A DNA stretch of 64,000 nt from Ardenticatenaceae bacterium (GCA_020634315.1 JACKBV010000020.1:18446-82445), one strand, 5' to 3'; counted from the first letter of the stretch, positions 25,032-34,570 are shown. Translations and numbers: made by a program. Notes: generated by a model from the sequence alone, not told the origin.

Positions 25032-27341
25032 TTACGAAGCCCGCTTAAATCGGTCGTACAGGCGGTGCAGCCACTGCCCTATACGCAGGCGATATAACGG
25101 CCGTTGCAGCTGCTGCCACGCATCTCGCGCAACGGCCGTTTCCTGATTCTCTCCTGTCGGCGGCGCATATTGGTGAGCGGTGAACGCCGCGATCAGCCGG
25201 TCAATGGGCGGCTGCATGCGCTGCACCAACGGCCGTAAACGCGGTCGGGCGGCAAGTTGTGTCAAGTACGCTGCCAGCCCTTCGCGGAATTCGTGTGGCG
25301 TTTGCTGGGGCAATAAGGGTGCGCCTAGTTTTTCTGTTTGCTGCTGGAAACGGCCGTAAATACTCAAAATCCCTTGTGGCTGCGGCTGCCGCGCTTGCCA
25401 CCACCACCAACCTGTCAGGCTTGCCCCAAGCAGCAGCACGACAGCCAGACGCCACCACGGCCACGGAGACGGCCGTTGCGCGGGCGCATCAGGAATTGGC
25501 AGCGGCCCTGATTCATAATCGGTCGGTTCATCAGCATAATAATCGCCAGCCGCAGCCGAATTTGGCTGTGGCACCTGATTTGTTGGGAAACTCCCCGTCG
25601 GCTCAAACTCCACCCAGCCATACCCGGCAAAATAAACCTCCGCCCAGGAGTGCGCGTTAATCTGGTAGATCGTTTGCACACCGCCTTCGTCCGGTGGCTG
25701 CGCCAGGAATCCGGCGGCCATGCGTGCGGGCAGCCCTACGCTGCGTGCCAGCACAACCATCGCCGACGCGTAATAATCACAATATCCCGCTTGCTGCTCA
25801 AAGAGAAAATAGGCGACAACGTCGCTGCTGGCGGGCGGTGCGGGCACATCAAGCGTGTAGGGGAACTGGCGTAAATATTGCTCAATGGCGCGTGCCTGAT
25901 CATACGGATTATCGAGGTTTGCGGTGATTCTGGCGGCCAATGCGTGTACTTCGGCGGGGACGGTTGGCGGCAGGGCTGTGTAACGAGCCAAAATGGCGGG
26001 CGGCACATCGGCCGTTTGCGCGGTGCGCAGCAAATTTGCGTCATTGGTTGCCAGCAATGACGTGGCGCGAAAGGCTGGTTTTTCGCTGGTGATGCGCACC
26101 AGGTCTTCTAACCCGCGCCACAATAGATGTGTATCCTGGTCAACCGTGTAGGGAAAGCCGACGGTGTAGCGAATTGCACGCTCGTCAAACACCCAATTGA
26201 CCGATTGATGAAAGGTTCGCTGCGCGGTCAATGGTGGCAGCGGGATGGGCTGGTTGGCGGCAAGCACTTCTTCTCGCTCTTCGGTGAGTGTCCAGCCATG
26301 CCCGGTGTACACTTCGTAGCTGAGGGCACGCCAATGCAGTCCGGCAACGTCACTCACGGGATAGAAACGGCCGTTTACCTCTTCCACCAATCGCGCTGTC
26401 ATCACCACCGTTTCGCTCAACTCTGGCACATTGCCAATCAGATAAGCACGCGGCATGATGCCGCTGCCTCCTGGTCGCCCTGGCCCGGAGCCAGCATTGC
26501 TGCGCGGGTCTTCCACTCCGCCAAAGACACGATCCCAGGTTCTTTCAAATTGTTGTATTGTCGGCTGCTGCGCCAAATAGTGGCGAAATTTGGTGATGCT
26601 AAAGGAGGGCAGCGCCAATGACAGCGACATCAGCACAATCGCGAGACCCCCGGCATAGAGGAGCAATTCGGTGCGGATTTCGGATGAGTAATCCACATTG
26701 CCCCTTTGCCACACGCCTTCTAGCTCGATGTAATGGACGATGGCGGTTGTCAAAACGGCTAATCCAATAAACAGCCCCACCCAATAGGCGGAGCTGTTGC
26801 TGTAATAGCCATTGAGCGCCAGGGCTGTGCCCAATAATGTCAAGCCGAGCAACGGCCGTTGCTGGCGATAGGTACTCCAACCCATATACGCCGCCATCAT
26901 CCAGGTGCAAAGCGCCAACCCCAGAGCAAAAGTAATTGTTTCTTCACTGCGCCCATTGCTCACGGCTGCCTGCACCCAACTGGCACTGCGATCAAAAAAC
27001 AAAGCGCCATTTTGTCGCCAAAAGGTTGTCATCGCGCCCCAGCCCTCGTGTAAAGTGCCCCACGAAGGCCACAAGTTGCCCAACCAGGCGATGCTGCCAA
27101 ACAGCCCATAGAGCAGGATGAGTGTCCAGGCGGTGAGTGCGCGTAACGGCCGTTTCGCCAGCAGCACCCCCAACAGCACCCCATACAACCCGGCTGGAAT
27201 CACAACGCCGATTTCCGGCACCCACGCGGCCGACATGAATGCCCAAACCAGGCAAACCACCAGACTGATGACCAGCCCCAATGGCAGCCACCCTTCTTGC
27301 GGCCGATAGCGATTCCAAAACCAGATAATGAGTCTATCCAT
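25032..27341 (-). CDS. Transglutaminase-like membrane protein (TgpA type)
   Basis: The 769-residue protein has six or so N-terminal membrane helices (to about residue 225), an extracytoplasmic domain with a transglutaminase core, one further helix (WWRLAVVLLLGASLTGWWWW near 660) and a C-terminal DUF4129-like helical domain. The catalytic triad appears as EQQAGYCDYYASAMVVLARSVGLPARMAAGF (Cys), NAHSWAEVYFAGYGWVEFEPT (His) and the following Asp/Glu region. This architecture is that of TgpA, thought to act in envelope protein crosslinking or turnover. It starts 24 bases after a DUF58 gene. The usual third partner, a MoxR-type AAA ATPase, is not next to them. Five ACGGCCGT palindromes fall in the last 400 bases of this gene. 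Confidence 0.88.
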   Translation of the reverse strand: MDRLIIWFWNRYRPQEGWLPLGLVISLVVCLVWAFMSAAWVPEIGVVIPAGLYGVLLGVLLAKRPLRALTAWTLILLYGLFGSIAWLGNLWPSWGTLHEGWGAMTTFWRQNGALFFDRSASWVQAAVSNGRSEETITFALGLALCTWMMAAYMGWSTYRQQRPLLGLTLLGTALALNGYYSNSSAYWVGLFIGLAVLTTAIVHYIELEGVWQRGNVDYSSEIRTELLLYAGGLAIVLMSLSLALPSFSITKFRHYLAQQPTIQQFERTWDRVFGGVEDPRSNAGSGPGRPGGSGIMPRAYLIGNVPELSETVVMTARLVEEVNGRFYPVSDVAGLHWRALSYEVYTGHGWTLTEEREEVLAANQPIPLPPLTAQRTFHQSVNWVFDERAIRYTVGFPYTVDQDTHLLWRGLEDLVRITSEKPAFRATSLLATNDANLLRTAQTADVPPAILARYTALPPTVPAEVHALAARITANLDNPYDQARAIEQYLRQFPYTLDVPAPPASSDVVAYFLFEQQAGYCDYYASAMVVLARSVGLPARMAAGFLAQPPDEGGVQTIYQINAHSWAEVYFAGYGWVEFEPTGSFPTNQVPQPNSAAAGDYYADEPTDYESGPLPIPDAPAQRPSPWPWWRLAVVLLLGASLTGWWWWQARQPQPQGILSIYGRFQQQTEKLGAPLLPQQTPHEFREGLAAYLTQLAARPRLRPLVQRMQPPIDRLIAAFTAHQYAPPTGENQETAVARDAWQQLQRPLYRLRIGQWLHRLYDRFKRAS

Positions 27342-27365
27342 GACGGTAATCTATCAGGGCTGCCA

Positions 27366-28691
27366 TTACCGGCCTCGTTCCAGTAATGGGTTGCGCACAG
27401 TCACTACCTTGCCTGTGCCCGTGACCTTAAACTCCCAAAAACCATGCCGTTCCTGCTCTGGTAATGGCTGCCCCATGTCACCCTGATGCACAATGTGGCA
27501 GTTAATTCCCAAATGATGAATTGCCTCGCGCAAGTGCTTGCTGTTGCCTTCCCCGCCAAAGCTGGCCCGATCCAACAAAATGACATTGCTCTGGATGCCG
27601 CGATGGGCCAGCGATAACAATTGCGGCATCCAATCTGCGGTGTAATTGGGCGTAATGATGATGGCTGCACTGCCGCGCCGCGCCATGTTGCCCAAGTCTT
27701 GCAATGCGCGTGCCAACTCGGTACGGCCGTTTGCCTGCACCAAGGCCAACGCCCGCAAAATGCGCCAGCGATGTCCCTCGCCGCGTCCTGGCGGCACAAT
27801 TTGGGGGGGTGTTCCGTAGCCAACGAGGCCCATTGGGCGATTTTGGCTCAGGCCGCGTGCGGCCAGCGATGCTGCCAGCAGCACAATGTGTTCCTCGGTG
27901 CCGTCGATTCCCTGGCCTAGCTGAACGGCCGTTTCCATATCCACCAGCAGCCAAATGTCCCCCGCCGCATCCAAATCAAACTCGCGCACATGCAGTTCCC
28001 CCTTACGCGCACTGGTCGGCCAATGAATCCATTGGTATGGGTCATTGGGGCGATAATCACGCACCGTGGCGGCATTCACCGTCGCTCGCCAGGCGCGTTG
28101 CCGCGCCCGCGTGTGCCCGCTGCTCTCTCCGCTGGGCAGGGGAATCGGCAGTTGCCCATAAATCGGCGGATGAATGATGATCTCTTCAGTCATGGAGTAG
28201 GTGCGGGTCATTAGGAAAATGCCAAAAGGATCGCTGCTGCGGATGGCCCACGGCCCCAAGTGAAACTGCCCGCGCTGTTGGCAGATGGCTCGCTGCCGCC
28301 ATTGGTCAACCTGCATCTGCCCGACACTGCGCACAATATTTGCCTGATAACCCGGCACGTTAGATTGATCGACCACTTCGACCCACGATGCCGGCCATGT
28401 GCTCTGATTGCTAATCTCAAACTGCTCTTCCAGGCGGTCGCCGACGGCCACCCAGCCAAATCGGAGCTGGCGCGATGCATGTAATCCTTTCGCCAGGGAT
28501 CGTGCCCAGATGTAGGCAATGAGAAACATGCCGCCAAACCCAACGAGCATGGTGTTCCAAACACGGTCGGGCAAGAAAACGGCCGTTACCAATAAGATTA
28601 ACAACCACAAGAGGGGTAGCTTCAACCGTAGCTCAATTCGCGTCATTGGTTCGGGGGACAGCATACCAGTCAAAAACTGCTTTGCCTGCAT
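27366..28691 (-). CDS. DUF58 domain protein
   Basis: The 441-residue protein has two N-terminal hydrophobic segments (LPLLWLLILLVTAVFLP and TMLVGFGGMFLIAYIWA), a beta-rich middle, and the DUF58 core YRPNDPYQWIHWPTSARKGELHVREFD followed by a von Willebrand A-like domain with DIWLLVDMETA. DUF58 proteins usually pair with MoxR ATPases and transglutaminase-like proteins; here only the latter partner is adjacent, 24 bases downstream. The start is uncertain: no clear ribosome-binding site precedes the ATG at 28691, and in-frame ATGs at 28664 and 28646 are possible. Confidence 0.85.
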   Translation of the reverse strand: MQAKQFLTGMLSPEPMTRIELRLKLPLLWLLILLVTAVFLPDRVWNTMLVGFGGMFLIAYIWARSLAKGLHASRQLRFGWVAVGDRLEEQFEISNQSTWPASWVEVVDQSNVPGYQANIVRSVGQMQVDQWRQRAICQQRGQFHLGPWAIRSSDPFGIFLMTRTYSMTEEIIIHPPIYGQLPIPLPSGESSGHTRARQRAWRATVNAATVRDYRPNDPYQWIHWPTSARKGELHVREFDLDAAGDIWLLVDMETAVQLGQGIDGTEEHIVLLAASLAARGLSQNRPMGLVGYGTPPQIVPPGRGEGHRWRILRALALVQANGRTELARALQDLGNMARRGSAAIIITPNYTADWMPQLLSLAHRGIQSNVILLDRASFGGEGNSKHLREAIHHLGINCHIVHQGDMGQPLPEQERHGFWEFKVTGTGKVVTVRNPLLERGR

Positions 28692-28715
28692 AATCGGATT
28701 GTATCTATTCAGGTG

Positions 28716-28753
28716 GACCTGTCAGGTTTACTCTGAGGAAATCCTGACAGGTC
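28716..28753. repeat. Hairpin repeat (GACCTGTCAGG / CCTGACAGGTC)
   Basis: Perfect 11-base arms flank 16 bases in the divergent gap between the DUF58 gene and carA. A short T-run follows on the plus strand. This looks like a dispersed hairpin element, not a terminator, since no plus-strand gene precedes it. Confidence 0.55.
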
Positions 28754-28844
28754 TTTCCAGAAAAGCTGAATGGTTACATCGGATTTTGCCATAATCTTGA
28801 CCTGCTTGCCAATGAAATCCACCCCAGATTGGGCAGAGTAGCCA

Positions 28845-28873
28845 TTTTCGCTATGGCGCGGCTATGCTAGAAT
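28845..28873 (+). promoter_or_regulatory. Candidate carA promoter
   Basis: TTTTCG (28845-28850) and TAGAAT (28868-28873) are 17 bases apart, with TG one base before the -10 box (extended -10). Transcription would start near 28880, giving a leader of about 200 bases that contains copy B of the two-hairpin element. I see no PyrR-type site or terminator in that leader. Confidence 0.45.
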
Positions 28874-29002
28874 AACCCCGTTTTGCAACCTGCCGATTGG
28901 TCTGGCAGCAAGCAGCCAGCTTTGTAACTGAATATTTGCAAATTGGCGCATATGCACATGCAAAAAAGTTCCCATGAGCTGCCCCACACCGAGAGTGATG
29001 AC

Positions 29003-29076
29003 AACCAACCTCCCGGAGGTTATCAACGAAGCGCCAGGCTCATGCAGTAAATCTCCGGGAGGCTGTTTCAGGAGAG
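29003..29076 (+). repeat. Two-hairpin leader element, copy B (carA leader)
   Basis: CCAACCTCCCGGAGGTT (29005-29021) is followed by GAAGCGCC, CTCATG and a second core AATCTCCGGGAGGCT, ending in TTTCAGGAGAG, whose AGGAGAG is the carA ribosome-binding site. The layout equals that of copy A in front of malic enzyme. Confidence 0.7.
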
Positions 29077-29081
29077 TACAT

Positions 29082-30218
29082 ATGACTAGACCCGCCTTGT
29101 TGGCTTTGGAAGATGGCGCTGTTTGGCCCGGCGTTGGCTTTGGTGCAGTTGGCACAACAACTGGCGAAATCGTCTTCAACACCAGCCTTACCGGCTATCA
29201 AGAAATCCTCACCGATCCCTCCTATCACGGCCAAATCATCATCATGACGCAACCGCATATTGGCAATGTGGGCTGTACCCCAGAAGACAACGAAAGCGAC
29301 CGTGTGTGGGCTGCCGGGTTGATTGTGCGCAGCCTCAGCCCGGTTGTCAGCAATTGGCGGGCTGTACAAAGCTTGCCCGACTATCTGGCAGAACGCGGCG
29401 TGATTGCTCTGGCTGATGTCAATACGCGTGCCCTGGTGCGGCACATTCGTACACACGGAGCCATGCGTGCCGCCCTCTCAACCGAGATTTTGGATGAGGA
29501 TGAACTGGTGGCGGTTGCGCGTGCTGCCCGCGACATGAATGGCCTCGACCTGGCTGGCGAGGTGACTTGTGCCGAGCCTTACCATTGGCATGAATCGCAA
29601 GAGTGGTGGGCACCGACCGCAGCGAAACACGCGGCGGCTGACGGGCGTCCTTTTCACGTCGTCGCTTACGATTTTGGCATGAAGCGTAATATTTTGCGCA
29701 AGCTGACATTTCGCGGTTGCCAGGTAACGGTGGTTCCGGCTACAGCCACGGCGCAGGAAGTGATGGCCTATAATCCTGACGGTATTTTTCTCTCCAATGG
29801 CCCTGGCGATCCGGCGGCCGTGACCTATGCCATCGACGCCGTGCGTGATTTGCTCGGACAAAAGCCGATTTTTGGCATTTGCTTGGGGCATCAAATTTTA
29901 GGGTTGGCGCTGGGGGCACAAACGTACAAGCTCAAGTTTGGGCATCGCGGCGGCAATCAGCCGGTGCAGGTTGCCGCTCATGGCGGTGTGCAAATTTCCA
30001 GCCATAATCATGGTTTTGCCGTTGATGCCAGCACCTTGCCCCCTGATGTGATCAATTCACACATCAATTTGAATGATGGCTGTTGTGAGGGTCTTGTTGC
30101 GCCACAGCAGCGTGCTTTTTCGGTGCAGTATCACCCGGAAAGCTCGCCTGGCCCCCATGACTCGGATGAGCTGTTTGATCGCTTTCTGCAAATGATGGCA
30201 GATGAAGGTGAACAGTAG
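29082..30218 (+). CDS. carA: Carbamoyl-phosphate synthase small (glutaminase) subunit
   Basis: CarA hydrolyses glutamine and passes ammonia to CarB for carbamoyl phosphate, used for pyrimidines and arginine. The 378-residue protein has the CarA N-terminal domain (LLALEDGAVWPGVGFGA, GEIVFNTSLTGYQEILTDPSY) and a class I glutaminase domain with FLSNGPGDP, the nucleophile in FGICLGHQILGLALG and the histidine/glutamate pair in QYHPESSPGPHD. I start at the ATG at 29082, 6 bases after AGGAGAG; the frame upstream of it runs through a repeat. It heads a run carA, rhodanese, methyltransferase, carB with no gap larger than a few bases. Confidence 0.95.
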   Translation: MTRPALLALEDGAVWPGVGFGAVGTTTGEIVFNTSLTGYQEILTDPSYHGQIIIMTQPHIGNVGCTPEDNESDRVWAAGLIVRSLSPVVSNWRAVQSLPDYLAERGVIALADVNTRALVRHIRTHGAMRAALSTEILDEDELVAVARAARDMNGLDLAGEVTCAEPYHWHESQEWWAPTAAKHAAADGRPFHVVAYDFGMKRNILRKLTFRGCQVTVVPATATAQEVMAYNPDGIFLSNGPGDPAAVTYAIDAVRDLLGQKPIFGICLGHQILGLALGAQTYKLKFGHRGGNQPVQVAAHGGVQISSHNHGFAVDASTLPPDVINSHINLNDGCCEGLVAPQQRAFSVQYHPESSPGPHDSDELFDRFLQMMADEGEQ

Positions 30219-30219
30219 A

Positions 30220-30570
30220 ATGGGAATTCTTGACCGTATTTTTGGCCCGAAAGTGCCGCAAATTAGTGTGCGCGATGCTTATGCTTTGCTGCAATCTGCC
30301 GCGCCGCCCATCATTGTCGATGTGCGCCAACCGGCGGAGACGGAGTCGGGGAGTGTGCCCGGTGCGCTGTTGATTCCGCTGACGGAATTTGGCAAGCGAT
30401 TGCATGAACTGCCTCGTGAGCGGCAGATTTTGACGATTTGTTACAGCAGCCATCGCAGCCCGTTTGCTGCACGCCGTTTGCAAAAAGCGGGGTATGCGGT
30501 GCAGGATGTGCAAGGGGGATTGATTGCCTGGCAGCAGGCCGGGCTGCCGCTGGAGCGGAAAGAGGTGTGA
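30220..30570 (+). CDS. Rhodanese-like domain protein
   Basis: The 116-residue protein is a single rhodanese domain: VSVRDAYALL-like N-terminus, PIIVDVRQPAETESGSVPGALLIPL, and the active-site loop ICYSSHRSPFAARRL with the cysteine needed for persulfide transfer, ending QGGLIAWQQAGLP. The ATG at 30220 comes one base after the carA stop, so translation is probably coupled. Its function is sulfur transfer or another thiol role; nothing ties it chemically to carbamoyl phosphate synthesis, and shared expression may be all that links them. Confidence 0.88.
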   Translation: MGILDRIFGPKVPQISVRDAYALLQSAAPPIIVDVRQPAETESGSVPGALLIPLTEFGKRLHELPRERQILTICYSSHRSPFAARRLQKAGYAVQDVQGGLIAWQQAGLPLERKEV

Positions 30571-30572
30571 GT

Positions 30573-31325
30573 ATGGAACGAGATGCGTTGATCGCATTTT
30601 GGCAGGCGGAAGAAGCTGCGCCATTTCGGGGGTGGGATTTTTCGTATGTAAACGGCCGTTTCCACGAAAGCGACCTGCCCTGGGATTACATCGCCCTGGC
30701 GCGTGACCTGCTGCCACAAGCCCGTAACGTACTGGACATGGGTACCGGCGGTGGCGAGCGCTTGCTGACCCTGCGCGATGCCTGGCCGCCCACTGTGATC
30801 GCCACCGAAGGTTGGCTGCCCAACGTCACCGTAGCTGCCCAAAACCTTTCCCCATTTGGCGTGCGCGTCGTGGCGGCCGAACGCCACCCGCTCCCCTTCG
30901 CGCCGCAGAGCTTTGCATTAATCATCAACCGGCACACGGGGTATCGCAGTGGCGATATTGCGCGTGTCTTGACGCCGGGCGGCGTCTTTTTGACGCAGCA
31001 AATTGATGCGTTGTGGGCCTGGAATTTGCAGGTGGCGCTGGGAATGCGTGTGAAGAAACGGCCGTCTTCCTACGAACTGGCACTGCACTACTTTGAAACC
31101 GAAACCGATCTCGTTATCGAGCAAGCCGTTGCCAACACCGGCACCATGACCTTCGCCGATGTCGGCGCACTGGTTTACTATCTCAAAGCCATTCCCTGGA
31201 TCGTGCCCGGCTTTACCGTGGCGACCCATTTGCCTTACTTGTTCGCCTTGCAAGAAAAGCTAGATCGCGGCGAGCTGCTGCAATTTGAAACCCGACAATA
31301 TCTCCTAAAAGCGTCTAAACCATAA
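30573..31325 (+). CDS. Class I SAM-dependent methyltransferase
   Basis: The 250-residue protein has the Rossmann-like methyltransferase fold: NVLDMGTGGGERLL (motif I, SAM binding), VIATEGWLPN (motif II), PFAPQSFALIINRHTGY and VLTPGGVFLTQQI. The substrate is not evident; the length and the ending (MRVKKRPSSYELALHYFETETD) are like small-molecule methyltransferases. I start at the ATG at 30573, two bases after the rhodanese stop. Frames extending upstream of that ATG overlap the rhodanese gene and are not credible. Confidence 0.85.
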   Translation: MERDALIAFWQAEEAAPFRGWDFSYVNGRFHESDLPWDYIALARDLLPQARNVLDMGTGGGERLLTLRDAWPPTVIATEGWLPNVTVAAQNLSPFGVRVVAAERHPLPFAPQSFALIINRHTGYRSGDIARVLTPGGVFLTQQIDALWAWNLQVALGMRVKKRPSSYELALHYFETETDLVIEQAVANTGTMTFADVGALVYYLKAIPWIVPGFTVATHLPYLFALQEKLDRGELLQFETRQYLLKASKP

Positions 31326-31330
31326 ATCTT

Positions 31331-34300
31331 ATGCCTAAACGAACAGATATTCATACCATCCTTATTCCTGGCTCAGGCCCCATTGTCATTGGGCAGGGGT
31401 GTGAATTTGACTATTCCGGCGTGCAAGCGTGTAAAGCGCTGCGCCGCGAAGGGTATCGTGTGGTCTTGGTGAATTCCAACCCGGCCACGATCATGACCGA
31501 CCCGGACATGGCGGATGCCACCTATGTCGAGCCATTGACCCCCGACATTTTAGAAAAAATCATTGCCGTTGAGCGCCCGGATGCGCTGCTGCCCACCGTT
31601 GGGGGACAGACTGGCCTGAACTTGAGTGTGCAGTTGGCAGAAGCCGGTATTCTCGAAAAATACGGCGTGCAATTGATTGGCGCGGATTTGCAAGCCATTC
31701 GCATTGCTGAAGATCGGTCCCGTTTCAAAAAGGCGATGTTGGCGGCGGATGTTCCTGTGCCGGTCAGCCATTTTGTTTATTCCGTTGAAGAGGCTTTGGT
31801 CGCTATCGAGGAAATTGGCTATCCGGCATTGGTGCGTGCCTCTTTTACGTTGGGCGGGACAGGGGGTGGCATTGCCACAAGCCCACAAGAATTTGTGCGT
31901 GTCGTCGAGCATGGGCTGCGCAGCAGTCCGGTGGGCGAGGTGCTGATTGAGCGCTCGCTGCTCGGTTGGAAAGAGTTTGAGCTGGAAGTGATGCGTGATC
32001 GCGCCGACAATTTTGTCGTCGTTTGCTCCATCGAAAATGTAGACCCCATGGGCGTGCATACCGGTGACAGCATCACCGTGGCTCCAGCCTATACGCTGAC
32101 CGACAAGGAGTATCAATACCTGCGTGATCTGGCGAAGCGCGTGATGCGTGCTGTTGGCGTGGAAACGGGCGGCAGCAATGTGCAGTTTGCCGTTAATCCG
32201 CTCAATGGCGAAGTAATTGTCATTGAGATGAACCCGCGCGTGTCCCGTTCGTCGGCATTGGCGAGCAAGGCGACCGGCTTTCCCATTGCCAAGATTGCGG
32301 CGCTGTTGGCGGTTGGCTACACACTTGATGAAATTCCCAATGACATTACACAAGTGACGCCGGCCAGTTTTGAGCCAAGTATTGATTACAGTGTGGTGAA
32401 AATTCCACGCTGGAATTTTGAGAAGTTTCCCGGTTCTGACGACACTTTAGGCCCACAAATGAAGAGTGTGGGCGAGGTGATGGCGATTGGGCGCACGTTC
32501 CCGGAGGCGCTCAATAAGGCGATACGTGGCTTGGATGTTGGCCTGCCCGGTTTTACGCGGGCTTTGGCGGCGCGGTATACGCCAACGTTGGAGGGTGTGA
32601 AACGGCCGTTTGCCGAACGCCTCTACCATTTAGCTGCCCTCCTCACGGAGGAGAATTGGCGCGATGTCAGCGCCAGCACCGGATACGATCCCTGGTTTGT
32701 GGCGCAGCTGCGCGAAATTTTGGCGGTAGAAGAAGAATTGGCGCAATTGGCGGTTGGCGATTGGCGTGCAGAGCTTGCTGACCCGGCATCTGCGACATTG
32801 AGCCTCATCAGAAAGGCAAAGCGTATGGGGTTTGCCGATGCGGTGATTGGCGCAAATTTGGGATTAACTGAACGCGAGGTGCGTGAATTGCGGCTGGCAT
32901 CGGCTGTTAAGCCCGTTTATTATCGCGTGGATACATGCGCTGCGGAATTCGAGGCGCATACGCCGTATCTCTATTCCACCTATGAAAGTGATTGTGAAGC
33001 CAATCCCACAGACCGGCGCAAAGTGATGATTTTAGGCGGTGGCCCGAACCGCATTGGGCAGGGCATTGAGTTTGATTACTGCTGTGTGCAGGCATGTTGG
33101 GCATTGCGCGATTTGGGTTTTGAGACAATCATGGTCAACTGTAATCCGGAAACGGTGAGCACAGATTATGACACGGCCGATCGCCTGTATTTCGAGCCGT
33201 TGACTCTGGAAGATGTGCTCAACATTGTCGATCTGGAGCAGCCAGAAGGGGTGATTGTGCAGTTTGGCGGACAGACGCCCATTAACCTGACAACCGGATT
33301 GGCGGCGGCTGGCGTACCCATCTGGGGAACGCCGCCAGACAGCATTGACCTGGCGGAAGACCGCGGGCGTTTTGGCGCTCTGCTGCGCGAGTTAGATATT
33401 GATCATCCGCAATGGGGATTGGCTTATTCACCGGAAGAAGCGTTGGCAATTGCACATCGCATTGGCTTCCCGGTGTTGATACGGCCGTCTTTTGTCTTGG
33501 GCGGTCGTGCTATGGCGATTGCTTATGATGACGCCTCCTTGCTGCGCTTTTTGCAAGATGCGGCCGAGGTCGCCCCAGGCAAAGCCGTGCTCGTCGATCA
33601 ATATATCGAGGATGCCTACGAAGTTGATGTGGATGCGGTAGTTGATGGTGAACATGTGGTCATTGCCGGAGTGATGCAGCATATCGAAGAAGCGGGCGTT
33701 CATTCCGGAGACAGCGCCTGTGTGCTGCCGCCCTATAAAGTCAGCCTCTATCATTTGAGCATTATTCGCGACTATACGGAAAAGTTGGGGCGGGCATTGA
33801 ATGTGCGCGGATTGATGAATGTGCAATTTGCCGTGAAGGATGATGTGGTCTACGTGATTGAGGTGAACCCGCGTGCCAGCCGCACGGTGCCATTTGTGAG
33901 CAAGGCAACCGGTGTGCCGGTGGCGAAAATTGCGGCTCAAGTGCAAGCTGGCAAAACGTTGGCGGAGTTAGGTTTGCTGCGCATGCCAGAAGTGGATGGC
34001 TTTTTTGTGAAGGAAGTGGTGCTGCCTTTTGACAAGCTGCCGGGCGCAGACACGCGCCTCAGCCCAGAGATGCGCAGCACAGGCGAGGTGATGGGACACG
34101 CTTCCCATTTTGGGCATGCTTTTGCCAAGGCGGAATTAGCGGCGGGGATGATTTTGCCGACCAGCGGTGCGGTGCTGATGACGGTCAATGATTTTGACAA
34201 GTCGGCCGCGTTGAAATTGGGACGGGATTTGCACCGTATGGGGTTTGCTTTGTACGCGACTGAGGGAACGGCCGTTGCGCTGCAAAAAGTCGGCCTTCCG

Positions 34301-34570
34301 GTGACCATCGTGCAAAAAGCGTTTCAGGAAGGCGTCACGACCGTGGATGTGATCAGCAGTGGGCAGGTGCAGCTCATTGTCAATACGCCGTTGGGCGGTC
34401 AGGCACACGCCGACCAGTCAGCTATGTACGCGGCGGCTATCCGCTACAAAGTGCCGTTGGTGACAACACTGTCCGCCGCGCAGGCTGCGGTGAATGGCAT
34501 TCACGCCTTGCGCGAACGTGCTTTGCAGGTGCGCAGCTTGCAGCGCCATCATTTTGGGGCCAGTGCATAG
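31331..34570 (+). CDS. carB: Carbamoyl-phosphate synthase large subunit
   Basis: CarB makes carbamoyl phosphate from bicarbonate, ammonia and two ATP. The 1079-residue length is standard. Two homologous ATP-grasp halves are visible (HTILIPGSGPIVIGQGCEFDYSG near 10 and VMILGGGPNRIGQGIEFDYC near 565), each with the nucleotide-binding loop and EMNPR/EVNPRASR metal-binding motifs, followed by the MGS-like allosteric domain from about 950 (FALYATEGTAVALQKVGLPVT). It lies 5 bases after the methyltransferase. No clear ribosome-binding site is present, so it may depend on coupling to the preceding gene. Confidence 0.96.
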   Translation: MPKRTDIHTILIPGSGPIVIGQGCEFDYSGVQACKALRREGYRVVLVNSNPATIMTDPDMADATYVEPLTPDILEKIIAVERPDALLPTVGGQTGLNLSVQLAEAGILEKYGVQLIGADLQAIRIAEDRSRFKKAMLAADVPVPVSHFVYSVEEALVAIEEIGYPALVRASFTLGGTGGGIATSPQEFVRVVEHGLRSSPVGEVLIERSLLGWKEFELEVMRDRADNFVVVCSIENVDPMGVHTGDSITVAPAYTLTDKEYQYLRDLAKRVMRAVGVETGGSNVQFAVNPLNGEVIVIEMNPRVSRSSALASKATGFPIAKIAALLAVGYTLDEIPNDITQVTPASFEPSIDYSVVKIPRWNFEKFPGSDDTLGPQMKSVGEVMAIGRTFPEALNKAIRGLDVGLPGFTRALAARYTPTLEGVKRPFAERLYHLAALLTEENWRDVSASTGYDPWFVAQLREILAVEEELAQLAVGDWRAELADPASATLSLIRKAKRMGFADAVIGANLGLTEREVRELRLASAVKPVYYRVDTCAAEFEAHTPYLYSTYESDCEANPTDRRKVMILGGGPNRIGQGIEFDYCCVQACWALRDLGFETIMVNCNPETVSTDYDTADRLYFEPLTLEDVLNIVDLEQPEGVIVQFGGQTPINLTTGLAAAGVPIWGTPPDSIDLAEDRGRFGALLRELDIDHPQWGLAYSPEEALAIAHRIGFPVLIRPSFVLGGRAMAIAYDDASLLRFLQDAAEVAPGKAVLVDQYIEDAYEVDVDAVVDGEHVVIAGVMQHIEEAGVHSGDSACVLPPYKVSLYHLSIIRDYTEKLGRALNVRGLMNVQFAVKDDVVYVIEVNPRASRTVPFVSKATGVPVAKIAAQVQAGKTLAELGLLRMPEVDGFFVKEVVLPFDKLPGADTRLSPEMRSTGEVMGHASHFGHAFAKAELAAGMILPTSGAVLMTVNDFDKSAALKLGRDLHRMGFALYATEGTAVALQKVGLPVTIVQKAFQEGVTTVDVISSGQVQLIVNTPLGGQAHADQSAMYAAAIRYKVPLVTTLSAAQAAVNGIHALRERALQVRSLQRHHFGASA

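Noticed and set aside
28974..29081. Upstream in-frame extension of carA
   Set aside because: It runs through a repeat element and lacks homology; the ATG at 29082 has a proper ribosome-binding site and begins the known CarA N-terminus.
28880..29081. Possible riboswitch or PyrR attenuator in the carA leader
   Set aside because: No terminator stem with T-run and no recognisable PyrR-binding loop; the only structure is the dispersed two-hairpin element.
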